Below are positions 51,375 through 59,645 of a stretch of 64,000 nucleotides of DNA, in pieces. The translations under genes and the position numbers were made by a program. The notes beneath the pieces are model-generated. The model made no database searches and was not told the origin of the DNA. It was given only the letters and a program-made list of their open reading frames with translations. This DNA comes from Halovenus halobia (lineage in GTDB: Archaea > Halobacteriota > Halobacteria > Halobacteriales > Haloarculaceae), in the NCBI RefSeq assembly GCF_051414135.1, contig NZ_JBLKOA010000005.1, positions 124,001-188,000 of the forward strand, in the 5' to 3' direction. Every line of letters starts with the position of its first letter. The first letter of the stretch is position 1.

Positions 51375-52061
51375 ATGTCTCTACGGGTGGTCGAGCGCCT
51401 CGGGTTGGCTGACGTGATGACGCTGGCAAACGCTGTCGTTGGGGTGGTCGCTATGGCCGCTGCAGTGCTTGGCGAGGTAGAACTCGTTGCCCGACTCATC
51501 CTGCTCGCGGCCGTCGCCGACGGACTTGACGGAATCATTGCCCGCGCTCGCGGCGGGACGGCCGTCGGCCCGTATCTCGACTCGACGGCCGATATCGTCT
51601 CCTTTGGCACGACGCCCGCGCTGTTCGTCTTCGCCGCTGCGAACAGTGCCTGGGGGCCGCTTGGCTCTGAACCGCTGCTTTTCGCCGCCGCAGCAGGGGT
51701 CGCCGCGATCTTTGTCGTCTTCTCGCTGGTCCGGACAGCGCTGTACACGGTCCACGTCGACGAAGACGAGAACAGACCCGGCATCCAGAACACGCTGGCG
51801 TCGTCCATCCTCGCCGCCGCGTATCTCGCCGGGTTGACCGCTGTTCCGGCGCTGCTCGCGGCGTCAGTTGTGCTCTCGGTGCTGATGGTCGCGCCCGTCC
51901 CGTACCCGAAACTCGCTGCCCGGGACGCACTTGCAATGGGTGTTGTCCAGATGGGCGCGATTCTTGTCCCGACCGTTGCCGGGCGTGTGCTTCCGCGGGC
52001 GCTGCTGGTCGCTGCGCTGGCCTATCTCACGCTCGCGCCACGATTCTACTGGGAAGAGTGA
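51375..52061 (+). CDS. CDP-alcohol phosphatidyltransferase, archaetidylserine synthase-like
   Basis: 228 residues from the ATG at 51375. The CDP-OH phosphatidyltransferase motif is complete: AVADGLDGIIARARGGTAVG then PYLDSTADIVSFG (D-G-x2-D-G-x8-G-x3-D-x3-D pattern, about residues 45-78). About seven membrane segments follow. In haloarchaea the related enzyme PssA makes archaetidylserine, needed by archaeosortase ArtA to anchor surface proteins. It overlaps the DUF5305 gene tail-to-tail by 16 bp, next to a surface-protein locus. Confidence 0.83.
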   Translation: MSLRVVERLGLADVMTLANAVVGVVAMAAAVLGEVELVARLILLAAVADGLDGIIARARGGTAVGPYLDSTADIVSFGTTPALFVFAAANSAWGPLGSEPLLFAAAAGVAAIFVVFSLVRTALYTVHVDEDENRPGIQNTLASSILAAAYLAGLTAVPALLAASVVLSVLMVAPVPYPKLAARDALAMGVVQMGAILVPTVAGRVLPRALLVAALAYLTLAPRFYWEE

Positions 52062-53227
52062 CCACTCTGGGGTGTCTCTTCTGTGTCGCTTTCCTCGTCC
52101 GGCGGCTCTTCACCGTTCTCGGTCGTCTGGGCTGCTGTTCCCGGTGCCGTCAGCAGCCTGTCCCGTTCGGCTGGCCGCGAGGGTGGCTCGTACCGATAGG
52201 TCGTCTCGTCCAGCATCACCGCAAATATCTCGCGTGACGGGTCCTCGATTACCCTGCGGTTGCTATCGATTGCCACGTCGACGACCCCTTCTAAGGAGTC
52301 GACGGTCACGACACGAGCGGTCATCGCCTCTGACGGGATTGTTCCCTGCGTAACCCACTCGTTGAAGGTCCGACGGTCGGATTGGAATTCAACCCAGGCC
52401 CGCTCGCGTTCTGACACCGCTGTCCAGCCAGCGACCCGCCCGACGCCGAGCGCGACGAGTCCGAGTATCCCAGCCACGAGCAGTACCGGACCCCCGACCG
52501 ACCGGAGCGGCCCGTAGCCTGCGACCACCTCGACACGTTCTCTCTGTTGCCCGCTATCTGACACTGGCGAGTCTGTCGCGACGCTGTAGGTTCCACCGCT
52601 ATTCTGAATCGAGAGGCTGTGCTGGATAGTCTCATTGACCGGCAGCCCGTTTCGTTGCCCGGTCAGCCGGAGGGTAGACTGGACGACCATCTCTGACTCG
52701 CCGGGCGTCCCGCCGAGTTGTTCCTCGATGTCCGCGATTCGTCGCTGTTGTTCGGTGACGTTGACCGAGAACGGGACCGACAGCTCTTCGTTCGGGCCGA
52801 GCCCCTCGACGGTTTGGGCCGTGAGTGTGCGCTCGTCCCGCCAGAATTCCGTGTTTTCGCCAACAGAGCGCACTACCAGTGCCAGCGTCGCATTCGCCGC
52901 GAGCGCACCCTGTGCCGACGCGTCGTAACTATACTGGAACGTCCCGTTAAGCACCGGCGCAATCGATTCCAGATAGACGCTGCGGTCGGTCAACGTCTCA
53001 CCTCGCTCGAAGACCGGTGTCTCGGCCTGCACGGTGGCCTCGTGTGTGTACGTCGCCGTCGAACTCCAGCTCGACACCTGCCGCTGTTCGATCTCTGTTC
53101 CCGGGTCCGCGTGGGCGGTGTAGCTGGCAAATCCGCCCAGCGCCGCGACCAGGAGTAGCCCGACTGCGAGTACGTCTGCATTGCTGGCGACAAATAGTCG
53201 CGCTCGTCCCAACCACCTACGCATCAT
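52046..53227 (-). CDS. DUF5305-type membrane protein beside SipW-like signal peptidase
   Basis: 393 residues. An N-terminal membrane segment (about 18-36) is followed by a large extracellular beta-rich domain (about 45-225, SYDASAQGALAANATLALVV; LSVPFSVNVTEQQRRI), a second membrane helix (about 245-267) and a cytoplasmic tail that is acidic and Pro-rich. Such proteins are regularly encoded next to signal peptidase genes in haloarchaea. It is separated from the signal peptidase gene by 45 bp on the same strand. Perhaps an assembly or anchoring factor. Confidence 0.75.
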   Translation of the reverse strand: MMRRWLGRARLFVASNADVLAVGLLLVAALGGFASYTAHADPGTEIEQRQVSSWSSTATYTHEATVQAETPVFERGETLTDRSVYLESIAPVLNGTFQYSYDASAQGALAANATLALVVRSVGENTEFWRDERTLTAQTVEGLGPNEELSVPFSVNVTEQQRRIADIEEQLGGTPGESEMVVQSTLRLTGQRNGLPVNETIQHSLSIQNSGGTYSVATDSPVSDSGQQRERVEVVAGYGPLRSVGGPVLLVAGILGLVALGVGRVAGWTAVSERERAWVEFQSDRRTFNEWVTQGTIPSEAMTARVVTVDSLEGVVDVAIDSNRRVIEDPSREIFAVMLDETTYRYEPPSRPAERDRLLTAPGTAAQTTENGEEPPDEESDTEETPQSGHSSQ

Positions 53228-53272
53228 TTACACACACTTTTCGACTGGATAAATGGATTGTGCTTGTCATGC

Positions 53273-54397
53273 TCAGGACCACCACGACCCCCGCGAGCGC
53301 TCGCGCTCTCGCAGTCGCTCACTGCCGAGCAGCCAGATGCCGAACAGATAGAACGGCACGGCGACCATGGCGTCGATGACGACGATTGGAGCCCACGGGT
53401 GGAGACGGTATAACGCTTCGATGACCGGCGTCGGCAGAATCTGTAGATAGCGGTACTGCTGGACGAACGCGCGGTACTGTCCGGTCTCCTCCGGCGCGGA
53501 GATTGTCACCTCCGTCGTCGCCGTCGAGCGCCCGTCGATTGTGAACTGTCGCGGTTGTGTGTCGATTCGCTCCCCCGTCGCTTCGAGAAAAACGACTGTC
53601 GGAATGACACCGCTGTTCCCAATCGTGTAATTGAACGACTCTGTCGTCCCTTGCCGGATGACCGTCGGGGAGTCACTCTCGAACTCTGCGCTGACGATAC
53701 CGAACTCCTGTGCGCCGGCTGGGACCACCATCGACGCCGTCACGCCAGCAACGACGACCAGCGTCAACAGCGCCATCAGTTTGTACGCGCTGGTCCCGTC
53801 GTCCCGCGTTCGACCCCGCTCACGGCGGCGGTCGTCCTCGAACCGTCCGCCGACGAGATACAGCAGTACAGAGCTCCCGAGCATGACGTAGGCGAGGCCC
53901 TGCGTTCCGAGCAGTGCCCGCGTCCCCAGCGAGCGCGCGAGCGTGAGCTGCACTGACTGGAGGAGTGACTGCACGCCGGTCACCGCGGTCCCGACGAACG
54001 GAATCGTCAGCACCGACCCGCCGGGACGCCACGCGACGGCTTTGACCTCGGTTTCCGCGACTGGTGGTTCGCCGCCGTCCTGGTCGGTGAACGGGTTGTT
54101 GTCGCCCTGTGTGATGTAGCCCTCGTCGGTCACGTCGACGACGCGGTGGGTCGTCAGTCCGCCACCTTGGATTTTCTCGGCCTCGAAGACGATGATGTCG
54201 CCCTCGTCAATGTCGCCGGCGGCCTCTGACGGGATTGCGACAAACCCGTCGCCGACGTCGATTGTCGGTTCCATGCTCTCGCTGGTCACGTAACTCAACA
54301 GGATTGGCTGGCCGAGAAACTGCCCGACGAACAGCGCGAGCACTATCAGCACGACCGCGAGTTGAGCGACTGTCCAGAGTGCTTGGCGTGCCTCCAT
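53273..54397 (-). CDS. sipW: Signal peptidase I, SipW/ER type
   Basis: 374 residues. Catalytic residues of the archaeal/ER class: SYVTSESMEPTIDVGDGFVA with nucleophile Ser41, LTTHRVVDVTDEGY with His84 and the following ITQGDNNPFTDQDG with Asp99. It starts with one membrane helix; after the peptidase domain come two more membrane segments, then an extracellular beta-type domain and a final helix (about 345-362), a long C-terminal extension unlike the minimal SipW. SipW enzymes process TasA-type fibre proteins, and such proteins are encoded next door. Confidence 0.9.
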   Translation of the reverse strand: MEARQALWTVAQLAVVLIVLALFVGQFLGQPILLSYVTSESMEPTIDVGDGFVAIPSEAAGDIDEGDIIVFEAEKIQGGGLTTHRVVDVTDEGYITQGDNNPFTDQDGGEPPVAETEVKAVAWRPGGSVLTIPFVGTAVTGVQSLLQSVQLTLARSLGTRALLGTQGLAYVMLGSSVLLYLVGGRFEDDRRRERGRTRDDGTSAYKLMALLTLVVVAGVTASMVVPAGAQEFGIVSAEFESDSPTVIRQGTTESFNYTIGNSGVIPTVVFLEATGERIDTQPRQFTIDGRSTATTEVTISAPEETGQYRAFVQQYRYLQILPTPVIEALYRLHPWAPIVVIDAMVAVPFYLFGIWLLGSERLRERERSRGSWWS

Positions 54398-54507
54398 GTG
54401 GCTGATTACGTCTGTGCTATCGGCGTTTCTCCTCCGCTCCGTGAGACTACGGTCCCGAGGTCGACTTTCCGATTCTGATTACTCGGCTTGATTCTCGTCT
54501 CGTGGTG

Positions 54508-55080
54508 TCAGCTTCCGTTCTGCTGTCCTTTCTTTTTTCCGCTGCCGTTCTCTCCACCGTTTCCATTGTTGTTCCCGTTTCCACCAGCATTCCCGTTGCC
54601 GCCTCCGTTTTTACCGTTACCTTGACAGTTAACCGAGAACGACCGCTCTACAGTTTCGCCCCCATCCGATAACGTAACGCTGATTCCGTGGCCGGCAACG
54701 GTAATCGTCACAGACACTTCGGGCGTCGTCGACGGAGTGCACTGCTCTACCGACGCCGATACTGTGCCTGTGGTGCCGGGCGTGATGTCCTCCGGCAGGT
54801 CGGTTGGCGTGAGAGACACTCCTTCGCCACTGTTCAACTCGATGGCGGTCACGTTTATTGGCTGCTTGAAGCGGTTCGTCACGGTAATTATATCAATTGT
54901 GGCCTTCGGCGTCGCGTCCGGGTTTACAGCTCCGTATCCAACGAGGGCGTTCTTGTCGTCGGCGACACTCACAGAGACATCTCTGTCCGCTGTCGTCGAC
55001 GTGATACCAAGTGTGCCAGCGACAAGCATCGCGCTAGCGGTAATGGCCAGTACGATGCCCGCGATGCGTAGCGTGTTCAT
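54508..55080 (-). CDS. Secreted TasA/DUF1102-like protein with Gly/Asn-rich tail
   Basis: 190 residues. N-terminal signal peptide (GIVLAITASAMLVAGTLGIT) followed by ADRDVSVSVADDKNALVGY, the same mature-start motif as the two proteins at 55571 and 56253. The middle is a beta domain with a Cys pair (SVEQCTPS, SVNCQGN). The last about 35 residues are Gly/Asn-rich with a basic end (NGKNGGGNGNAGGNG; GKKKGQQNGS), possibly for wall or polymer interaction. It is likely processed by the SipW enzyme encoded directly downstream. A TATA box lies about 100 bp upstream. Confidence 0.78.
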   Translation of the reverse strand: MNTLRIAGIVLAITASAMLVAGTLGITSTTADRDVSVSVADDKNALVGYGAVNPDATPKATIDIITVTNRFKQPINVTAIELNSGEGVSLTPTDLPEDITPGTTGTVSASVEQCTPSTTPEVSVTITVAGHGISVTLSDGGETVERSFSVNCQGNGKNGGGNGNAGGNGNNNGNGGENGSGKKKGQQNGS

Positions 55081-55570
55081 GTGTCAGTTGCTGCGAATGG
55101 AGCCGATACCCGACATGGTTCGTCCGTCACGACACGCCGAGATTGGACGAAACTATAGTGTCCTTTGTTTGCCCGATGAATATAAATGCAGACGACGTTT
55201 CAAGCTGAACGGTCTCTCGGCTGTGTGACTGTCCTTTTCGGTGACTGTTCAGGCGGGGGCAGACGGTCCGCAGTTTCGTTTTCAGACACCCACTGAAGCT
55301 GACGGTGCCGGTTGTGTCACTCGTCAGGACTCGTTTCGCGCTCAGAAACTGGTTCAGTCTTCCTCTGAGGGTCGCCTCAGAGGCGGCCATCCAATTTCTT
55401 AGCCAGCCTGTCACGCTGTCGTCTGTTGCTCCGGGGGTTTCAGGGGCCGCTGGAAGTCGACGGTCGTTCATTCAGGTGGCTTGATACAACACGGATAGCG
55501 CATACAGGTACGAGTAGGTTCGTCGCTGACGGCCTCCGGGTCGACGCGGCGGACGCAGGTGAACACAACC
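55081..55570. other. Divergent regulatory region of the fibre-protein genes, no gene seen
   Basis: About 490 bp. It holds a TATA box on the minus strand (55179-55187, GAATATAAATG on plus) about 100 bp before the gene at 55080, and another AT patch (CTATAG, about 55153). The right half is the promoter region of the gene at 55571. One open frame here on the minus strand is basic and Ser-rich, unlike haloarchaeal proteins, and I reject it. Confidence 0.5.
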
Positions 55571-56245
55571 ATGGAACGACGCAAGTTCTTGATCGGCGCA
55601 GGATCGCTCGCCGCCGGCGGGGCGGCTGCACTAGGTAGCGGCGCGTTCAGCAGCGTGCGTGCAGATCGAACAGTTTCGGTTAGTACAGCTAGTGACGCCG
55701 ACGCACTCCTTGCCTTCGACACGACGGATGCTGCAAACAAGGAATATGTCGAGACTAGTGGCGGACAGGTCAACATTCAGCTCACTGACTCCTCAAATTA
55801 TGACGAGGACGGGACAGGCGTCAATCAGAATGCAGTCACCCGGATTTTCGACCTGTTCAAGGTCAGAAACCAAGGGACACAGAACGTGTTCGTGTATGTT
55901 GAACCGGGCAGTATTGCCTCGGAGAACCGCGTGGACGTCGATAACAGTCTCGGCGTCGACCCTCAGGCCTCTGGTCGACCAGATGATACGGACACGAGCT
56001 ACGGAAACAGCGACCCGAACAACCTCGCTCAGATTCGAGACGAAATCAGCCTAACCGGTCGGTTCGGTGCGGAATTCCCGGAAACTGATCTCCGAGGCTA
56101 CAACAAGGAGAGTTATATTTTGGAACCAGGACAGGATTTCAACTTCGGACTGTACATCAGCGGCGGCACAACCAGCGACGCGTCGCTTGAAGTGGACATG
56201 ACGATCAATGCCGTTGCAGATTACGGCGACTTCGGCAGCAGCTAA
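55571..56245 (+). CDS. Secreted TasA/DUF1102-like protein A
   Basis: 224 residues from the ATG at 55571. N-terminus MERRKFLIGAGSLAAGG has a twin-arginine followed by a hydrophobic stretch, consistent with Tat or Sec export. The mature part begins near AFSSVRADRTVSVSTASDAD and continues as an acidic beta domain (DLFKVRNQGTQNVFVYVEPG; QDFNFGLYISGGTTSD). The motif D-R-x-V-x-V-S is shared with neighbours at 54508 and 56253. Likely a cleavage substrate of the SipW-type peptidase and a fibre or surface subunit. Confidence 0.8.
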   Translation: MERRKFLIGAGSLAAGGAAALGSGAFSSVRADRTVSVSTASDADALLAFDTTDAANKEYVETSGGQVNIQLTDSSNYDEDGTGVNQNAVTRIFDLFKVRNQGTQNVFVYVEPGSIASENRVDVDNSLGVDPQASGRPDDTDTSYGNSDPNNLAQIRDEISLTGRFGAEFPETDLRGYNKESYILEPGQDFNFGLYISGGTTSDASLEVDMTINAVADYGDFGSS

Positions 56246-56252
56246 AACTGGT

Positions 56253-56840
56253 ATGAAACGACGCACCCTCATCGCTGGCGTCGGCAGTGTCCTCGCCAGT
56301 GGCACATTGGCTCTTAGTTCGGGTGCGTTTAGCAGCGTCCGCGCTGATCGGCGCGTAACCGTCAGTGCGGCAGAGGACGACGATGCCCTCCTCAATCTTA
56401 ATAGCCTCGGGGATGGTCGAGGCTTAGGCGGCAACGGCCGGAGTATCGAAAACTCGGATGGCCAAGTGGAGTTCTTCTTCCCGGGCATCGGACTGCAGAA
56501 CGACGACGATAGCCTCGGACTCGGAACCGACTCAGTCTACGAGTTCGACCGAGACTCGGCTGCCGGTGCGGAAGAGGGACTCCTCAGGATTACGAATCAG
56601 GGAACTCAGGAACTCGGAGTGTGGTCGCTGCACGAGACCGAGAGCGAAATAGGGATCGAACTGTACGACGTGACCGACCCACAGCGGACAGCACTTCGAG
56701 ACCGTCCAGCCAGTCTTGGCGTCGGAGAAAGACTTGACGTTGGTTTCCGAATCCGGACGTTTGACGCCGAAATCTCGTCATTCGACGAGACACTTACCAT
56801 CGTCGCCGAGCGCGGCGGAAAAAAAAGGGAACTGAGCTAA
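56253..56840 (+). CDS. Secreted TasA/DUF1102-like protein B
   Basis: 195 residues from the ATG at 56253, 7 bp after the stop of protein A, so co-transcribed. It shares the export signal (KRRTLIAGVGSVLASG), SSGAFSSVRADRRVTVSAAEDD and the DALL motif. The domain ends with a basic stretch (ERGGKKRELS). An eight-A run (56819-56826) lies inside these last codons and might cause slippage. Paralogue of protein A; probably a second component of the same surface structure. Confidence 0.8.
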   Translation: MKRRTLIAGVGSVLASGTLALSSGAFSSVRADRRVTVSAAEDDDALLNLNSLGDGRGLGGNGRSIENSDGQVEFFFPGIGLQNDDDSLGLGTDSVYEFDRDSAAGAEEGLLRITNQGTQELGVWSLHETESEIGIELYDVTDPQRTALRDRPASLGVGERLDVGFRIRTFDAEISSFDETLTIVAERGGKKRELS

Positions 56841-56899
56841 TTTCCCCACACCACCAGTCTATTATAGCAAATAAATCGAGAATATTCGTTCTCGGAACC

Positions 56900-57096
56900 A
56901 TGCTGGTGGCGGCTAGCGGCGCGTCGTAGTTCGGGTCCGGATCAGTGCCACCAATCCGGACCGACCGCAATGTCGAAGTCAGCCTCGTTGACGATACCAG
57001 TGCACTCCTGTGGCTCGTCTATTCCGGTTGTTATTCGGAGGTTTCCGCTAATACTAACAAACGTCGTATTAGATATGATCAACTGTTATTGATGTA
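56900..57096 (+). pseudogene. Remnant of a further DUF1102/TasA-like gene
   Basis: Reading frame from 56900 gives MLVAASGAS, a stop at 56927, then a continuing frame with IRTDRNVEVSLVDDTSALLW. This matches the mature start of the intact neighbours (D-R-x-V-x-V-S-x-x-x-D-x-x-A-L-L) and their signal-peptide style. The frame then fades into AT-rich sequence. It is the wreck of another copy in the tandem series, with an in-frame stop in the signal-peptide region. The rest up to 57198 holds a TATA box (57104-57114). Confidence 0.6.
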
Positions 57097-57198
57097 GTAA
57101 CAAAATTTATATATCCTAACTTTATTACTAGTTCTGATTCTGATAACACCGCAATCATTTATCTCTTGTCCGGCCTACGTCAGACATATCTTCCCACG

Positions 57199-57786
57199 AT
57201 GAGTGCCGCGAAAGAAAATGTTGGCGAAACTGAAGGTGGCGGCGCCGACACAATCTCCCACGACGAGTGTTTCGAGCTCCTGAGCAACCACCGCCGTCGG
57301 TTTACCCTCCACTATCTCCGCCAGGCCGAAAACGGCACGGAACTGGGTGAACTCGCCGAACAGGTCGCGGCCTGGGAGAACGAGATTCCGCTCGAAGATA
57401 TCTCCTACGACCAGCGAAAGCGCGTCTACACGTCTCTCCAACAGGTCCACCTTCCTCGGATGGACGAGATCGGTGTTGTCGATTTCGACGACAGAGCAGG
57501 AACAGTAACGATGGGGCCTGCTGCGGACGAATTGGATATCTACATGGAGGTGGTCGGCGGCCGAGAGATTCCGTGGAGTTCGTTCTACCTCGGCCTCGGC
57601 GTCGTGAACCTGGGTCTGATTGGACTCGTGGCCGCCGGGCTTCCCGGCTTCGCGATGTTCTCGGGCCTCGCGACGGCAGTGTTCGTCGTGACGACGTTTC
57701 TGGTCGCTGCGCTCGCGCACCTCTACGTCACCCGGACGGAGATGCGGCTGGGCTCCGACGGCGACCCGCCGGAACTCGACCAGTAG
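57199..57786 (+). CDS. Membrane-anchored winged-helix regulator (DUF7344-like)
   Basis: 195 residues from the ATG at 57199. The cytoplasmic N-terminal part (about 15-110) is a winged helix: HDECFELLSNHRRRFTLHYL, then YDQRKRVYTSLQQVHLPRMD and a wing VVDFDDRAGTVTMGP. Two membrane helices follow (about 140-165 and 168-180) and a short polar tail. Haloarchaeal proteins of this plan are often encoded beside surface-structure genes. It may sense the envelope and regulate the fibre genes upstream. An AT-rich stretch AATTTATATAT lies 85-95 bp upstream. Confidence 0.75.
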   Translation: MSAAKENVGETEGGGADTISHDECFELLSNHRRRFTLHYLRQAENGTELGELAEQVAAWENEIPLEDISYDQRKRVYTSLQQVHLPRMDEIGVVDFDDRAGTVTMGPAADELDIYMEVVGGREIPWSSFYLGLGVVNLGLIGLVAAGLPGFAMFSGLATAVFVVTTFLVAALAHLYVTRTEMRLGSDGDPPELDQ

Positions 57787-57787
57787 G

Positions 57788-58627
57788 CTACTCGACGACA
57801 ATCAGGTAGACGTAGACAACGATGAACGCCAGCGCGAAGCCAAGCAGGTGGATGTAGACGTCGATGACGCTCGTCCCGACGGTCACGATGTCGCGAAAGC
57901 CGACGAATGGATAGGAGACGATCAATCCGAGCCCTGCGCCGGCAAGTTCGGCGTACCCGGGGCGGTTCAAGCCTCGTCTGATTCTGGCTCCGTCCGGCTG
58001 GTCGCTACGCACCCACAGGAGGAGGTAGCCAATCCCGAGTGCCACCGACCCGAGCCCAATTTCGAGTCGCCACGCTCGCGCCGGGAGGGTAAGCAACGCG
58101 ATGACGCCACAGATGAGGAACAGAAGCGCCGGCGCGTACTGCGTCGACTCAGAGGAGAGGAACTGCTTGGAGACGTAGACGACCCACGCGACACAGAGCA
58201 GGCCGAACAAGCCGGCGTTGAGTCCCGAAAAGCCCAGAATTTCTCGTTGGCGTGGAAAGAGTAACTGCATCACTGAGAGTGCGAACGGAAACACCGTGAG
58301 CAGTGTCACGAACGTCGCCCGAAACAGGAGGCGCCGGCCAGCGAGTACACAGAGGAGGTAGGTGACTGGTGCCACGACGAGATAGACGGCCAGGTTTCCG
58401 AACAGGTGCAGTTGCTGTCGATGGACGAAATGTGAGAGGTACGCAGTACGAATTGTCGGCGCAGCACTCTCGAAGACGAACTGCTCGCGTACTCCCAGCG
58501 GGAGCGCGAAGACCGCGACCAGGACAACCGGCACCGCAACGACTGCGGCGACATCGACACCTCGTATCTCTGCCGTTGCGGCCTGGGTGAACCCGCCCTC
58601 GTCCAGATCTGTACTCGCCGTGCTCAT
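57788..58627 (-). CDS. Rhomboid-family intramembrane protease
   Basis: 279 residues from the ATG at 58627. About seven membrane segments. Rhomboid marks are present: HxxxN in LHLFGNLAVYL (about residue 75), the catalytic Ser in GFSGLNAGLFG (about residue 133) and the catalytic His in VYIHLLGFALA (about residue 261). It would cleave membrane proteins within the bilayer. It begins 2 bp after the stop of the surface-protein gene at 58630, so it is co-transcribed with it. That protein's tail resembles a sortase-like substrate. Confidence 0.83.
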   Translation of the reverse strand: MSTASTDLDEGGFTQAATAEIRGVDVAAVVAVPVVLVAVFALPLGVREQFVFESAAPTIRTAYLSHFVHRQQLHLFGNLAVYLVVAPVTYLLCVLAGRRLLFRATFVTLLTVFPFALSVMQLLFPRQREILGFSGLNAGLFGLLCVAWVVYVSKQFLSSESTQYAPALLFLICGVIALLTLPARAWRLEIGLGSVALGIGYLLLWVRSDQPDGARIRRGLNRPGYAELAGAGLGLIVSYPFVGFRDIVTVGTSVIDVYIHLLGFALAFIVVYVYLIVVE

Positions 58628-58629
58628 CT

Positions 58630-59568
58630 CTATACTGACCGCCGCCGCAAGACCGCAGCCGCTGCCGTTCCGAGTAACACGCCCGCGACCAGCAACAGCA
58701 CCCATCCCAGCCCTCCAAGTGCAATCTGCGTCGAGTCGGGAGTTTCGCCCAGTTCTGGCGGCGGATTGCCGTCTGTTGTCCCTGACTCGGGGAGTTCAGC
58801 CGGGTCATCTCCGCCGGGGTCGAGGTCCGGCAGTGGCCCCTCAGGTGGCTCTGGCGACGGCCCCGATTCGGGACTTCCATCCTGCCCGTCGTCAGCCGGT
58901 GGATTCGGCTCTGGTTCTGGTTCTGGTTCTGGCTCCGGTTCTGGTTCTGGTTCTGGCTCCGGTTCTGGCTCTGGTTCTGGCTCCGGTTCTGGCTCTGGTT
59001 CTGGCTCGGACGGACCCTCTCCCTCGTCGGGTCCGTTGGCTGGCGGCGTACCGACCTGTACCTCCTCGCTGTCCTCGCTGTCGCTGCCTGGCGTTCCGAC
59101 GTGAATCTCGAACTTGTCGAACTGTCCGATACGACTCTCTGGGTCGGTCGTGTCTATGACGACTCCGACGTAGACCGCTTCTCCGCCCGCCATGCGGATG
59201 GCTTCTTCCCGACTCTCGACCGCTTGACTGGGCTCGTCGTGATAGAAATACACGCCGGTCGTCGGAGTCTCGAACCACACTCTCGCGGGCCCCGACTCGG
59301 TGTACGTAACCTGTAGTACCCTGTCGAACCTCGTCACTGCGCGGTCGTTCAATCCGATTCGCTCTCCGGTTTTGGGATGGCGCCGCGTGAAGTCGAGACG
59401 GACCTCCCCGTCTACCTGGGTCACGTACGCACCGTGCGGCGCTGGCGCCGACGACAAGCTAACGTCGTCGGTGTCGACGGCCTGCTGGGCTGCTGGCGTC
59501 CCCGCTGTGGGAAACAGCAACAGCCCCAGACCAGCCACCGCACAGAGTACGAGTGCGAGTCGTCTCAT
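58630..59568 (-). CDS. Surface protein with Glu-Pro repeats and GG/TM/RRR C-terminal tail
   Basis: 312 residues. A signal peptide (LVLCAVAGLGLLLFPTAG) precedes an acidic beta domain (about 40-165, VRLDFTRRHPKTGERIGLND; VYVGVVIDTTDPESRIGQ), then about 17 Glu-Pro pairs (about 185-220), a Pro/Gly/Asp-rich linker, and finally TQIALGGLGWVLLLVAGVLL and a run of Arg (RRRS). This last part has a Gly-Gly pair, a hydrophobic helix and a basic end, as in GlyGly-CTERM sorting signals. The Glu-Pro repeat would form a rigid spacer through the cell wall. Next gene: rhomboid. Confidence 0.78.
   Translation of the reverse strand: MRRLALVLCAVAGLGLLLFPTAGTPAAQQAVDTDDVSLSSAPAPHGAYVTQVDGEVRLDFTRRHPKTGERIGLNDRAVTRFDRVLQVTYTESGPARVWFETPTTGVYFYHDEPSQAVESREEAIRMAGGEAVYVGVVIDTTDPESRIGQFDKFEIHVGTPGSDSEDSEEVQVGTPPANGPDEGEGPSEPEPEPEPEPEPEPEPEPEPEPEPEPEPEPEPEPNPPADDGQDGSPESGPSPEPPEGPLPDLDPGGDDPAELPESGTTDGNPPPELGETPDSTQIALGGLGWVLLLVAGVLLGTAAAAVLRRRSV
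58909..59007 (-). repeat. Tandem hexamer repeat coding Glu-Pro pairs
   Basis: About 99 bp composed of variants of a 6-bp unit (CTGGTT, CTCCGG and close forms on the plus strand), which code for Glu-Pro on the minus strand. Such tandem DNA can expand or shrink, so spacer length of the surface protein may vary among strains. Confidence 0.85.
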
Positions 59569-59645
59569 CCCAGTCCCGTTACTCGAATTATCCGTTGTAT
59601 CGAAATAGTATTACGATGCCTGAGACGTCTCTAACGGAGACAGAA

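Noticed and set aside
55127..55471. Open frame of 114 codons upstream of the fibre genes
   Set aside because: Basic and Ser-rich, overlaps the TATA box region of the neighbouring gene, no recognisable features.
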